Below, piece by piece: positions 22,736 through 32,425 of a stretch of DNA of 34,164 bases. Position numbers and translations under genes: made by a program. Below the pieces are notes generated by a model, which saw nothing but the letters and a program-made list of their open reading frames with translations, ran no database searches and was not told where the DNA came from. The first letter of the stretch is position 1. Each line of letters starts with the position of its first letter. This stretch comes from Conidiobolus incongruus B7586 (Eukaryota > Entomophthoromycota > Entomophthoromycetes > Entomophthorales > Conidiobolaceae), in NCBI GenBank assembly GCA_000697335.1, contig JNEM01013514.1, positions 1-34,164 of the forward strand. Direction: 5' to 3'.

Positions 22736-24480
22736 TAACTCTGCTAAATAGTATTATACCTCTTATTCATTTTTATATCTATTTTTAGATTTTAATGGAA
22801 CTATTTACATATGGATTTTACATTAAATGTATCTAATTCATCTAATTCATCTTTTATTTATTCTCATTTTAACTCATAGCTTAGACATCACAGAGATCTT
22901 ATATTTATTTAGATTCGTTTTTATGGCATATTAAAATCATTAAACCGTCCTTATTCAAGTTAAATATTAGTAATATTTGATCATTAATTTTTAGATATTT
23001 CAACTTTCTTTTCGTAATTTAATGCATATTTGTTTTGACCTCAGGTATTTTTAATCATATCACTCAGCACATTTCACTTACTTGACATTCATGTCTTTCT
23101 TTTTAGGACAAATTTTTAATATGAAGTCTAATTAAGATTTCAATAATTAATTAATTAATTAATTAATACTATTATAGATAATAGATTTATTTCATATAAT
23201 ATATAATACTTCGAAAGAAAACAACCTTTATCATTAAGATATATTTTATTATTTTAGCTTTTCCATTAATTTTAGGATACAATCATATACCAGCTAAGAT
23301 ATTTATTATGAAATTATTCTTTATTATTCAATGATATTAACTAAGTTTATCAATATTTTATAGAAATGCTTAAAATGAACTCGCGAACAAATTACATTCT
23401 CCTTTTCATATTTTTTCATTATTAATTATTATTGTAACTCCATTATCAATTCTACTTATTCAGACTCAACACTTTCACTATAATATTTTAATTCAATTGA
23501 AATTATAAGTATATTTCGTTGTATCCTACTTGATATTAATCTATTCAATTTTTCCTTTTCGACAGAATAATTCGATTTAAAAAATTTAAAATGAAGGTAA
23601 GAAAATTTCAGTTTTATATTATAAAATACATTCGATTAGTTCGCTACATGTTAATGTTTAAATGTTTATTTTAAATACTAATAAAAATCCATAATTTATC
23701 CATTTTAACATTTTTAACTTATATTTGAATTTGTCTGTAAATAGTTTTTGTTTAACCAAAGTATTGAATTTCCAAAATTCGATTAATCAATTATGAATAT
23801 AGATATATAACTTTTAGGGATTTATTCGATAATAATATTTTGTTTTTATTAATTAATATTAAAATATTTGATAGAAATCACTCTCTGATTACTAAATTGT
23901 TTAAAAATCTTAATTTTTATAATTTTATGTTTCACTCAACTCACACATAACAATTGAATTATAATTATTGTATTGATTAAAATATTAATTGATTTTATGA
24001 CTAATATTAAGACTCAATTTTAATTTTAATTATGAAATGCTTTATTATTTTATGAAATTTGAGAAATTGAGTAAATATGTTGTTTAAAAAAGCTTTTCAT
24101 CATTGAGTATTATAAATTATAAATGTAAATTTATGAAATAACCACTTGATATAATGTTAATATATTTTAATTCAAACATTATAACAATATTTGATAAATG
24201 GTTTGTTTCCTCAATTATACTATGATTGAGATATATATTTTTAACAAAATGTATACAAAACTAAATAATAATAAATATACTCTTAAAATATTTTATACCT
24301 TGTATATGATAATGAATAAAATATTGTTAAATATGAACTGGTTTATCAAATTAAGTAATTTATATAATTTTACAATTTTCAAATTTATTATTATTACTCT
24401 ATATTTTTAATAATGGGAATTTTTTGCAATTTAAAATAAATAAATATTTTAATATATAATATATAAAAATAAATATATAA
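22736..24480. other. Intergenic AT-rich DNA, no clear gene
   Basis: No convincing protein-coding exon. At 23591 a lone ATGAAG is followed directly by a perfect donor GTAAG, preceded by a pyrimidine-rich stretch near 23551-23566. It resembles a short first coding exon, but no matching downstream exon was found. An (AATT)n tract lies near 23146-23166. The open frame at 24198-24410 is composed mostly of Ile, Tyr, Asn and Lys and is probably chance. Confidence 0.5.
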
Positions 24481-24494
24481 TATAAATTTAATAG

Positions 24495-24735
24495 TTTCTT
24501 TTATTATTAATAACTTTTTACTATACTTTTAACAAAGATCTAATATCTAAAAAATAATTCTTTTTATTAAAGACTAAAATTTGATATTTTATAAACTAAT
24601 TAAATTTTCTTGTAGAAATTTTCTTTCTTATAAGCTAGTTTTTTAATTACCTAAAGTAATTATAATTACATAAGTTATAATTTAAAGAATATACTAGATA
24701 TAGTAGTTTTTTCTAATTATTTTTAATTAGAAAAT
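24495..24735. repeat. Dispersed repeat unit, copy A
   Basis: Aligns by eye, with many C/T and G/A differences, to 32140-32375 in the same orientation. Each lies to the left of a copy of the Tc1-like element. It may be a remnant of an older element into which the Tc1 copies inserted. No coding capacity is visible. Confidence 0.55.
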
Positions 24736-25585
24736 TTTTTACAGGTTTAAATTTATGTATTTTATAATTATTATATAAAATAATAGGTTTTCTTAAATTA
24801 TATTAAAAACACTAATTAAAAATACTTTTGTTTAAAAAAACAATATAAAATTTATTATTAATTAATTTTCTTTTAAAAACTAAATAAAAATAACATATAT
24901 TATTATAATCTATTATAATAATTAATATTTATTTATTAACAAAATATTTATTTAAAAAGATTTGTAGAAAAAGTTAATTTAACTTAATTTAACATTTTAA
25001 TTTATATCTTAGTAAAAAAATATACATAAAAATTTAAGATTCATTAATTATAATTATTTATTATAAAAGTTTAAGCTTCTAGTAATATTTTAATAAGTTT
25101 TATTTAATAATAACTACTCTAACTTTTTTTTAAACTTTAATTAAATTATAAGGTATTTATTTTATATTTTTATTTATTAATTTGAGTTTAAACTTTAATA
25201 AATATATAATACTTATATAACTAATATTAAAGTATTTAGATAATTCTTTAACTAAAATAAAAAGGTGTTTTTTAATATTTTTTTTACTTTATTAATAATT
25301 AAAAAAATAATAGTTAAAGTTAATTTTTTAAATTTTAACAAGTTTTAAATAGTTTTTTTTAGCTTTAAAGTAATTTACCTAGTAATAAATTGTTGATTTA
25401 GATAATACTTTATTATTAAAAGTTACTTATAAATTTTAAATAATTTTAAAGGGTTTATAATTAAGTTTTATTAATACTAAAATAAAAAACTTTTGATGAT
25501 TAATATTTAATTTAAATATAATTAAATTAAATAATTAATTTTAAAAAGTTAATTTTTTAATCAAAAAAATTATTAAATATATATA
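24736..25585. other. AT-saturated decayed DNA
   Basis: Almost pure A/T with long T and A runs and no open frame. Composition matches the decayed transposon next to it rather than the ordinary spacers, so it may be a remnant of an older repeat. Family not identifiable. Confidence 0.4.
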
Positions 25586-25800
25586 CACTAGCTTACAAAA
25601 GTAAGTTATAAAATTATAATTATATATATTATTATTAATAACTTTATTAATTTTTAATTAAATTAATTTAAATTAAAATATATAATAAACTTATATTATT
25701 TATTTATAATTAAATATATTTAATCTAATTATATTAAATCTTAGTTAATATATTAAAGTTTAAATTTTACCTAAGGTGAGTTATAAATTTACATGTTTTG
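25586..25800 (+). repeat. Left long terminal inverted repeat of Tc1 copy 1
   Basis: Matches the reverse complement of about 26950-27161 over roughly 210 bp with scattered transitions. Long inverted ends occur in some Tc1/mariner subfamilies. Confidence 0.75.
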
Positions 25801-26949
25801 GTTATAGAAAGAAAATTAAAATTTAATATATTTACCTTTTACTTTCTTAACTTCTTTAAGTTTATAAGGTATAAAGTCAATTAACTTTTTATATTAAGAA
25901 AAATTAATTTTATTTTAAGCTTCTTAAATATATTCTTAAAGTTTATTTAAATTTTTTAATAGTAGGAAAGCTTTAATTATTTTTTTTAACTAATCCTAAA
26001 GGTGTTTAATTAAATTAAAGTTAGAAGATTAAAAAAACTACTTTATAACTGTTATTTTATTATTTTTAAACTATTTAGTAGTAGAAATAACAGTATAGCA
26101 AAAAACATTATCTTATTAGAAAATAACATTTGATTTATCTAACTTATATTATTCAATAGTTTTTTTTAATTTATTGTTTAGAATATTTTAGTATATTTTA
26201 ACATTAATTCCCCTATCAACTTTACAAAAATACTTTACACTAAAAGATAATATATATCCTTAAACTATATTTAACTTATTATTATATTTTTAGGTTAAAA
26301 TAACATAATGGTTATAAAGTAGTTTTTTGTTTTTTCTGAAACATCTAGCTTTTTTATTAGATTTACTAAAATATATTTTTGTTTCATTAGACTAAATAAC
26401 TTTACTTTAATTAGTTTTAATTTAGCTTTAATGGTGATATTTAAACTCTTACTTAACTTTATAATAAAACTTTTTTAGTTAAGGGTGTTTTTTTTAAAGT
26501 GTAAATAGTATCTATTACAATATAAAATATATATAATAATATTAATATTAATTAATATTCTTATATAATCTTATAATTCTTTCTATACTTCTATAGTAAT
26601 ATTATATTTATCTATATTAACTAACCTATAAATATACCTTTTATTATATTTATTTATAATCCTAATATATTTAAGTTTAGGTTTAAATATATTTTTACTA
26701 TAATTTTTAACAGCTTTAACTATAATAAACTAGTTAACATTAGTAATTCTAGTAATTTTACAAGTTGATTTACTTTTATTATAGAGTTAATTAATACATA
26801 AGGGAATTTTTTTAGAGAGGGATTTAAGTATTTTAATACTAATATTATTTAAAATAATAATTTACAATAATAATATTAGTATAAGTATATATAATTTAAT
26901 AAAAAAAAGATTTAAGTAATTTTTGTTTTATATACCCTTTTAACACTTA

Positions 26950-27161
26950 AACCCACAAATTTATAACTCACCCTATTTAAAATTTAAGATTTAATATATT
27001 AACCAATAATATATTAAATATAATTAATTATAACCTATTATAATCAGGTAATATACTTTAATTATATACTTTAATTTAAATTAATTTAGTTAAAAATTGT
27101 TTAAGTTACAAGTAAATATATAAGTGATTTTTATTTTATAACTTACTTTTGCAGGCTAGTG
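26950..27161 (-). repeat. Right long terminal inverted repeat of Tc1 copy 1
   Basis: Reverse-complement partner of the left inverted repeat; ends GCTAGTG before a TA dinucleotide. Confidence 0.75.
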
Positions 27162-29184
27162 TATATATATTTTGAAAATATATAATTTTCTATTAACTTT
27201 GTATATATTTATTTATTTCAACTTAATAATATATTTGGAAAATCAGAAATTAAAAAATTTCCCATTACTTTAAATTTAAAGTAATATCATTCTCAAATGC
27301 ACATGAATAAAATTAAATTTATAAATATATATCATGGGTTTTATCTATTAAATAGTATTATATTCATATTGTTGTTTAATAGCAATAAAAACCAATGGAA
27401 AATGTATTAGTTATAAATGATTAAAAACCAGAACTAAATTTGAAAATTAACTGAGCTTAAATATTTAACAAAATAGTTGGCAATAGAGAATGATTTCACA
27501 TTATCAATTATTAATGACATTGGAAAGTTTATAAATGTTACACTATTGAGCAATATATTTTGAATAATATATTTTCATTCAAGGTATTGAATCCTAATAT
27601 ATAACTTCAATATTTCACATTTAAGAAATAAAAATTAATTATAAAACTGAATGACTACATTATATATATAGTTGAAAGATGAAGAGGTAATATATCAAAT
27701 TAAATCCTGTATTTGAAATTTCTGTATTTTATAATGTATTGCCAAAAACTCTTATAGGATGTAAGCCTATTTAATAACTTGACATAATGTCAAAAATTTA
27801 TAGATCTAGATTAATTTACACTACATATTATTATCGTTTTATATGTTTTTAATTTTATTAACTATTATAGTTAATCTGATAAAAACTATAGATTTAATCA
27901 ATCCACAAAAATAATTTACTCTAAAATCAATTATGAAGACTTGATTTTATGTAATGGATTAATCCATTTATAAAAAAATATCAATGTATTAAATCTAGGT
28001 TATTACATCATTAAACTTTATTAAATTTTATCTGATGAAAACTTTAATGCTATTTTACATAATCAATAAATTGATATTTTATATACAAACCAGAATGATG
28101 ATATTGTTATTTATTGAAAATAGGCTTTATATTAAGAATTTGATGTAATTAAGAAAATTACAAGTTGATATTAATTTTTGATTGGTGATAATAATATTAC
28201 TTTAGTTAATGTTACAAAGCAAATGGCTTATTTTGATAAAAAATAGCAAAGATATGATACACTAACATTGATAACATTAGATTATAAGTACATTAGATTA
28301 ATATCATTGGTTCTTATATCAAACTATTTGTCATTTTAAAAGTTGGAACAAGGTCTTATTTTCATGATATAATTTGAACAAAAATATAATTAATTGAAAT
28401 TCATTTCATTTTATCATTTTAATTGTCATTTTTAAACTTAATCATTAGGTTTTATTAATGCTCAGTATATTTATATTGATACCTATAAAAAATATCTTTT
28501 CCATTATAATTTATCTACACATTATCTTAGATATTTTATTTTTACATTTTAAATTGATTATAATGCTTATTGACATGAAACTAAATTAAATCAGGTATAT
28601 ACGGAATTAGTGATCTATATATTATCAATATAAAATTATCATATGGAGAACTATATTGATTGAATAGAATAATGTTATGCTTTAAATATTAATCACTTGA
28701 TATCATCGCGAGTAAAGATTAATATTTAAAATTCATATTGATCAGTTGATATAGTAGGGTTTTAATCAAAGTTGACAGGATTGCACGCTACTATTCAAGA
28801 TGCTTTATATTATTGTATATGATCAGATTAAATCATTAATCATCCATCAAAAAACATACTTAAGATCAATATGAATGACTAATATTGAGACAGATCATTA
28901 GTCCGAATTTAACTCTACAAAATGCATCTGATAAAATTAAAATTCTCATTTAATTTTAATTTGTAGGTTTAATGATTCTAATATATTTGCTTTATGATTT
29001 ACAAGTTGACGAATAAATATGATAAATCTATATTAGTCATAATTATTCCTATTGGCAATAGTAACTTATATGAGAGTATAGAATTATTTGGAAGAATAGG
29101 GTAAATTTATTTTGAAGAATTTTACTATTTTAGTAAATATAAGGACAAACTTCAAAGTAATTAACGAATCTAACAAGACAATAG

Positions 29185-29193
29185 TTATCAGAT
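29185..29193 (-). promoter_or_regulatory. ATCTGATAA GATA-factor site
   Basis: Reads TTATCAGAT on the plus strand, about 405 bp before the start codon. It matches ATCWGATAA, the published site of SreA/Urbs1-type iron GATA factors. Binding here is inferred. Confidence 0.6.
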
Positions 29194-29225
29194 GAAATTA
29201 AATAGGAAATTTGATTGATATAAAA

Positions 29226-29234
29226 TTATCTGAT
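29226..29234 (-). promoter_or_regulatory. ATCAGATAA GATA-factor site
   Basis: Reads TTATCTGAT on the plus strand. One of the ATCWGATAA sites in the GATA gene promoter. Confidence 0.6.
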
Positions 29235-29330
29235 GGATCATTGATTGGCTACATTTGGTCCACTTTTTTATAGATGAATTTACTGAAGGTTATTGGTTGA
29301 ATATAATTGAAGTTTGTTAATTAATACAAA

Positions 29331-29341
29331 TTATCTGATAA
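29331..29341. promoter_or_regulatory. Double-strand palindromic GATA site TTATCTGATAA
   Basis: Contains ATCTGATAA on the plus strand and ATCAGATAA on the minus strand in 11 bp, so it offers a GATA core on each strand. Confidence 0.65.
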
Positions 29342-29387
29342 AATTTAAATTCATTATTGATCCAATTCTAAATCAGGAAGGTGTAAA

Positions 29388-29396
29388 TTATCAGAT
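29388..29396 (-). promoter_or_regulatory. ATCTGATAA GATA-factor site
   Basis: Reads TTATCAGAT on the plus strand, about 200 bp before the start codon and next to the CCAAT pair. Confidence 0.6.
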
Positions 29397-29418
29397 TTTT
29401 CTACTTATATAACTCCAG

Positions 29419-29433
29419 CCAATCAAAACCAAT
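29419..29433 (+). promoter_or_regulatory. Paired CCAAT boxes
   Basis: Two CCAAT motifs, 29419-29423 and 29429-29433, about 165-180 bp upstream of the start codon. In filamentous fungi CCAAT is bound by the Hap/CBC complex, which takes part in iron regulation; a role here is inference. Confidence 0.55.
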
Positions 29434-29528
29434 AGATTAGTAATATAATTTTCAAGAGTGGATAAGTTATTCAAAGAATAATTTCTTGGTAAATAAAAAG
29501 AAATTATTTCATCAATATTGAATTGGAG

Positions 29529-29537
29529 TATAAATAG
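29529..29537 (+). promoter_or_regulatory. TATA box of the two-finger GATA gene
   Basis: TATAAATAG, a strong TATA match 61 bp upstream of the ATG and surrounded by unusually G-containing sequence. Confidence 0.7.
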
Positions 29538-29547
29538 GGAGGAACAG

Positions 29548-29556
29548 ATCTGATAA
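29548..29556 (+). promoter_or_regulatory. ATCTGATAA site between TATA box and start codon
   Basis: Followed by G, giving the full consensus TGATAAG. Its position near the expected transcription start suits repression by a bound GATA factor. Confidence 0.7.
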
Positions 29557-29597
29557 GAATCAATTCACTCAATTTTCATACTTGTAAATATATTACA

Positions 29598-30461
29598 ATG
29601 CCTTTAGTAAACAAGAACAAGAAGTGCAGTAACTGTGGTACTGACCATACTCCTCTTTGGAGAAGAACTACTCAAGGCGCTACTGTTTGTAATGCCTGTG
29701 GTCTCTACTTACGCTCAAAGAAAGCACCTCGTCCTACTAACGATATTCTCTCTTCCGACCTTGGCTCTAGCGACTTCAGCGAGTCTGGAGACTTTACTTC
29801 TGAATACTCTGGTAACAATAAGCTCTTCACTGATAAGAGCTCCCTCGTATGTAATAACTGCAACACCACCAAAACTCCCTTATGGAGACGCCTTGAGGGT
29901 AAGCTTATTTGCAACGCCTGTGGCCTTTATCATAAACTCCATGGTGTCCACCGCCCCATTTCCCTCGTCAAATCAGTCGTTCTCACTCGCAAGCGTTACT
30001 CTCCTCATTCAGTTGCTCCCATGACTCCGATGAGCCCTCCTATGGAACCCAAGAAATCGTTCCCTAGACTCAAAGTCTGCCGCAATCGTAATCCCACGAT
30101 TGTTTCCCTCCCTCTCATCTCCGAAAATGAAACCACATATTCAGAAACTAAAAAGTCTTATGACCTTCCTCTCTCTCCTCGTGAATCATCTTGCGATGTT
30201 GAAGATCCATGGGCTGAACTCAGATCAAGTGTCCACAGCGCTCTTGCTAACGTATATCAACCAGATCGTGCTCGCTCTTCTCCTGAGCCCGAGCATATTC
30301 CTAACACTCAGAGCACTGCTCACCTCACTCAATACCTTCAACAGTTGCAGAATGTCCTCTCTCAGTCCAAGAAACTCATTGAGAATATTGATCTTAGGAT
30401 TGCTTCATTTGATCAGCCCTCCATTGGCTCTATCGACAGCCTTCTCAATTCATCATATTAA
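29598..30461 (+). CDS. Two-finger GATA factor, resembling iron/siderophore regulators
   Basis: An intronless 287-residue nuclear regulator. Finger 1 is C10-X2-C13-X17-C31-X2-C34 with TPLWRRTTQGATVCNACGLYL followed by RSKKAPRPT, the style of the N-finger of SreA/Urbs1/Fep1 iron repressors. Finger 2 is C85-X2-C88-X16-C105-X2-C108 ([20 protein letters not shown]), one residue shorter in its loop than the usual 17. The 50-residue linker is Ser/Asp-rich and has no cysteine, so the cysteine-rich iron-sensing region known between the fingers of SreA/Fep1 is missing. The C-terminus has a probable coiled coil (about 245-275, LTQYLQQLQNVLSQSKKLIE), as in Fep1. ATCWGATAA sites around the gene suggest autoregulation. 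Coding bases are much richer in C than the surroundings. Iron regulation is inference; other two-finger GATA roles are possible. Confidence 0.93.
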   Translation: MPLVNKNKKCSNCGTDHTPLWRRTTQGATVCNACGLYLRSKKAPRPTNDILSSDLGSSDFSESGDFTSEYSGNNKLFTDKSSLVCNNCNTTKTPLWRRLEGKLICNACGLYHKLHGVHRPISLVKSVVLTRKRYSPHSVAPMTPMSPPMEPKKSFPRLKVCRNRNPTIVSLPLISENETTYSETKKSYDLPLSPRESSCDVEDPWAELRSSVHSALANVYQPDRARSSPEPEHIPNTQSTAHLTQYLQQLQNVLSQSKKLIENIDLRIASFDQPSIGSIDSLLNSSY

Positions 30462-32139
30462 GAGAGTTTAGGCAATGGCTTTGGTACATTGCGCAATTTG
30501 TGTATAATATTTGTTAATATCAATTTTACAGCTGGCGTAAATTCAATCTATTTTAAAAAATAAATAAATTAACTCAAATTAAACATAATCCTTATTTCCT
30601 ATTATATCTGAAATTATTACTAATACTATTAATAGAATGAATCTGATAAATACTTATTCAACTAAATTCTCAAAATTCTTTATTTAAATTCACATTTAAT
30701 CAGAAATTACACAAAAAAATCATCTTATCTATCTCACCAATTAATTTTTACCAATTTTATATATTATCTATTGAAAACTTGATATTCAAAACATATCCAG
30801 TAAAGTTATCAGATATTAAGAGAAAATAGTTAAAATAATAAAGATTACGTAAGGTTGGCCAAGCTCAGTGTATCTTATCTGCTATTATTTGTTAAAAATA
30901 AAACCCAAAGCATACGACATTGATTTAACTAATATTTATGACTGATTGAAGGTATAAGCAACTTTTAACTAATCTTTCTAATATATTCATAGATAATATT
31001 ATAGCTCTTTGGAAACATAATTTAATTCAGTGTCACACAATTACGTTTCAATATTCAAGTTGCGGTATATTCAAAGTCCCGAACTTTACAATTATATCAC
31101 ATATTTGTTAATAATAAGTAAGAATTAGATTTATCTGATGTTTTATTCACTAAGTTTCCATTAAAACATAAAATAATTTGCTACTTTCCAATTCTCATAA
31201 ATCTATTAAATAATCGAGACAATAGTGAAATAACTTGATAATCAAAGTTTTATAAAATATTCTAAACCACTAAAATTTATTAGAATGGATTGATAAAATT
31301 TTATTATTTAGTAATTAATATATTTTTATTATAATAGAGATAATATTTCTAAAACAATAATTTTAAAATTACTATTTCGTAATTCATATCACTGTTAATT
31401 ATCAATATAATTTATTTTTTTCATTGATCTAATCTAATTCCTAATATAGTATCAATTAAAGATAAACTATAAATATATTATGTGGATATTGATTGACTAT
31501 ATTGCCACAATATAGTTTGATATATTTTGATCTTTCTTAAAATAAATTTAGATTATCTATTAATTTGGAAATTTAACATATGATCAAATTTATATCAGGT
31601 CTTTTCTCTCATATGATTTTGATTTGATCAGATAAAATCAATATTTATTATTTAGCTAATAAGTTTGATTTTGGTAGATGATATTCTAATTATAAGTTAC
31701 TTAAATAGTGTGAATATGACTACCTTAATTATATATATATATAATTGCATGTGAGTGAGATAAATATTTGAAATTTATATTTTATTCAGTTTTAACCCAA
31801 TATAATTAAAATTTATTAAGATAATAATATTAGAAAAATTGAATAGATTTTTGAGTTGATACTGTTAAATAACTTGATTTAATTTTAAAGTTTTCTTAAA
31901 AGTTTTTGATCATTTTAAATCAAAAAATTAGTCAATAATTCCAAATAAATGTATTGAATAATAAAAGCAGCCTGCAATACACCTTGTAATATTTAATAAT
32001 TTTTAATACAAAACTTATATTTTTAATCAATTAGAAGTGATTTATTTTCAAATTATTTTAATAATATCTGATTTATAAATTGAAATTTTAAATAAAACTT
32101 TTTTGAGATAAAAAATAAATATATATTATCAAATTAATT
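30462..32139. other. 3' flank of the two-finger GATA gene
   Basis: No further gene. ATCWGATAA motifs occur at 30641, 30806 (minus), 31131 (minus) and 31627. An alternating AT tract lies near 31729-31743. The right part grades into the AT-saturated repeat region. Confidence 0.55.
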
Positions 32140-32375
32140 TAATTTTTTATTGTTATTAACTTTTTGCTATATTTTTGATAAACCATAAATATTTAAAATA
32201 TTATAGTTTTTATTAAAAATTTGAATTTAATATTATATATATTAACTAAATTTATTTATCAATAAATTTTTTTATAAGTTGATTTTTTAATTTCTTAAAG
32301 CAATTATAATTATAAAATTATAATTTGATAAATATATTAAATTTGGTAATTTTTTTATTAATTATTAGTGTAAAA
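32140..32375. repeat. Dispersed repeat unit, copy B
   Basis: Aligns by eye to 24495-24735 in the same orientation, with more A/T at differing positions. It ends about 50 bp before Tc1 copy 2, whereas copy A ends about 850 bp before Tc1 copy 1. Confidence 0.55.
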
Positions 32376-32425
32376 TTAAGTAATAACACAATTTTGAAAT
32401 TAAATTAATATATTAATAAATAATA

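Larger units (their letters stand above)
25586..27161 (-). mobile_element. Decayed Tc1/mariner DNA transposon, copy 1
   Basis: A 1576-bp element flanked by TA dinucleotides (25584-25585, 27162-27163). Ends are inverted repeats beginning CACTAGCYTRCAAAAGTAAG. Similarity between the ends continues for about 210 bp, including GGTGAGTTATAAATTT at about 25782 and, inverted, near 26960. The minus strand from about 26860 to 25820 reads as a Tc1-type transposase interrupted by many stops: recognisable traces are YLHFKK, SNETKIY, DKSNVIF, an expected-DNDPCHT region reading DNVFCYT, and a PNFNP-type motif before the C-terminus. Expected Trp positions (TGG) appear as TAA/TAG, and Gln codons as TAA/TAG, pointing to heavy C:G to T:A change. 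It cannot encode active transposase. Confidence 0.9.
27164..29400. other. Upstream region of the two-finger GATA gene
   Basis: No protein-coding gene seen in 2.2 kb. The stretch is less AT-saturated than the transposon to its left and carries repeated ATCWGATAA motifs on both strands at 27874, 28028, 28926, 29185, 29226, 29331-29341 and 29388. A long upstream regulatory region is the simplest reading. Confidence 0.6.

Noticed and set aside
24198-24410. 70-residue open frame in AT-rich spacer
   Set aside because: Composition is Ile, Tyr, Asn, Lys and Met with no recognisable motif; looks like random AT-rich translation.
24736-27161. AT-saturated block as an organellar insertion or centromere-like DNA
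   Set aside because: Most of it is explained by the Tc1 element with inverted repeats and TA flanks; no mitochondrial gene was recognised.
29635-30024. Overlapping plus-strand frame inside the two-finger GATA gene
   Set aside because: Shadow frame over zinc-finger codons with Leu/Ser-rich random composition.
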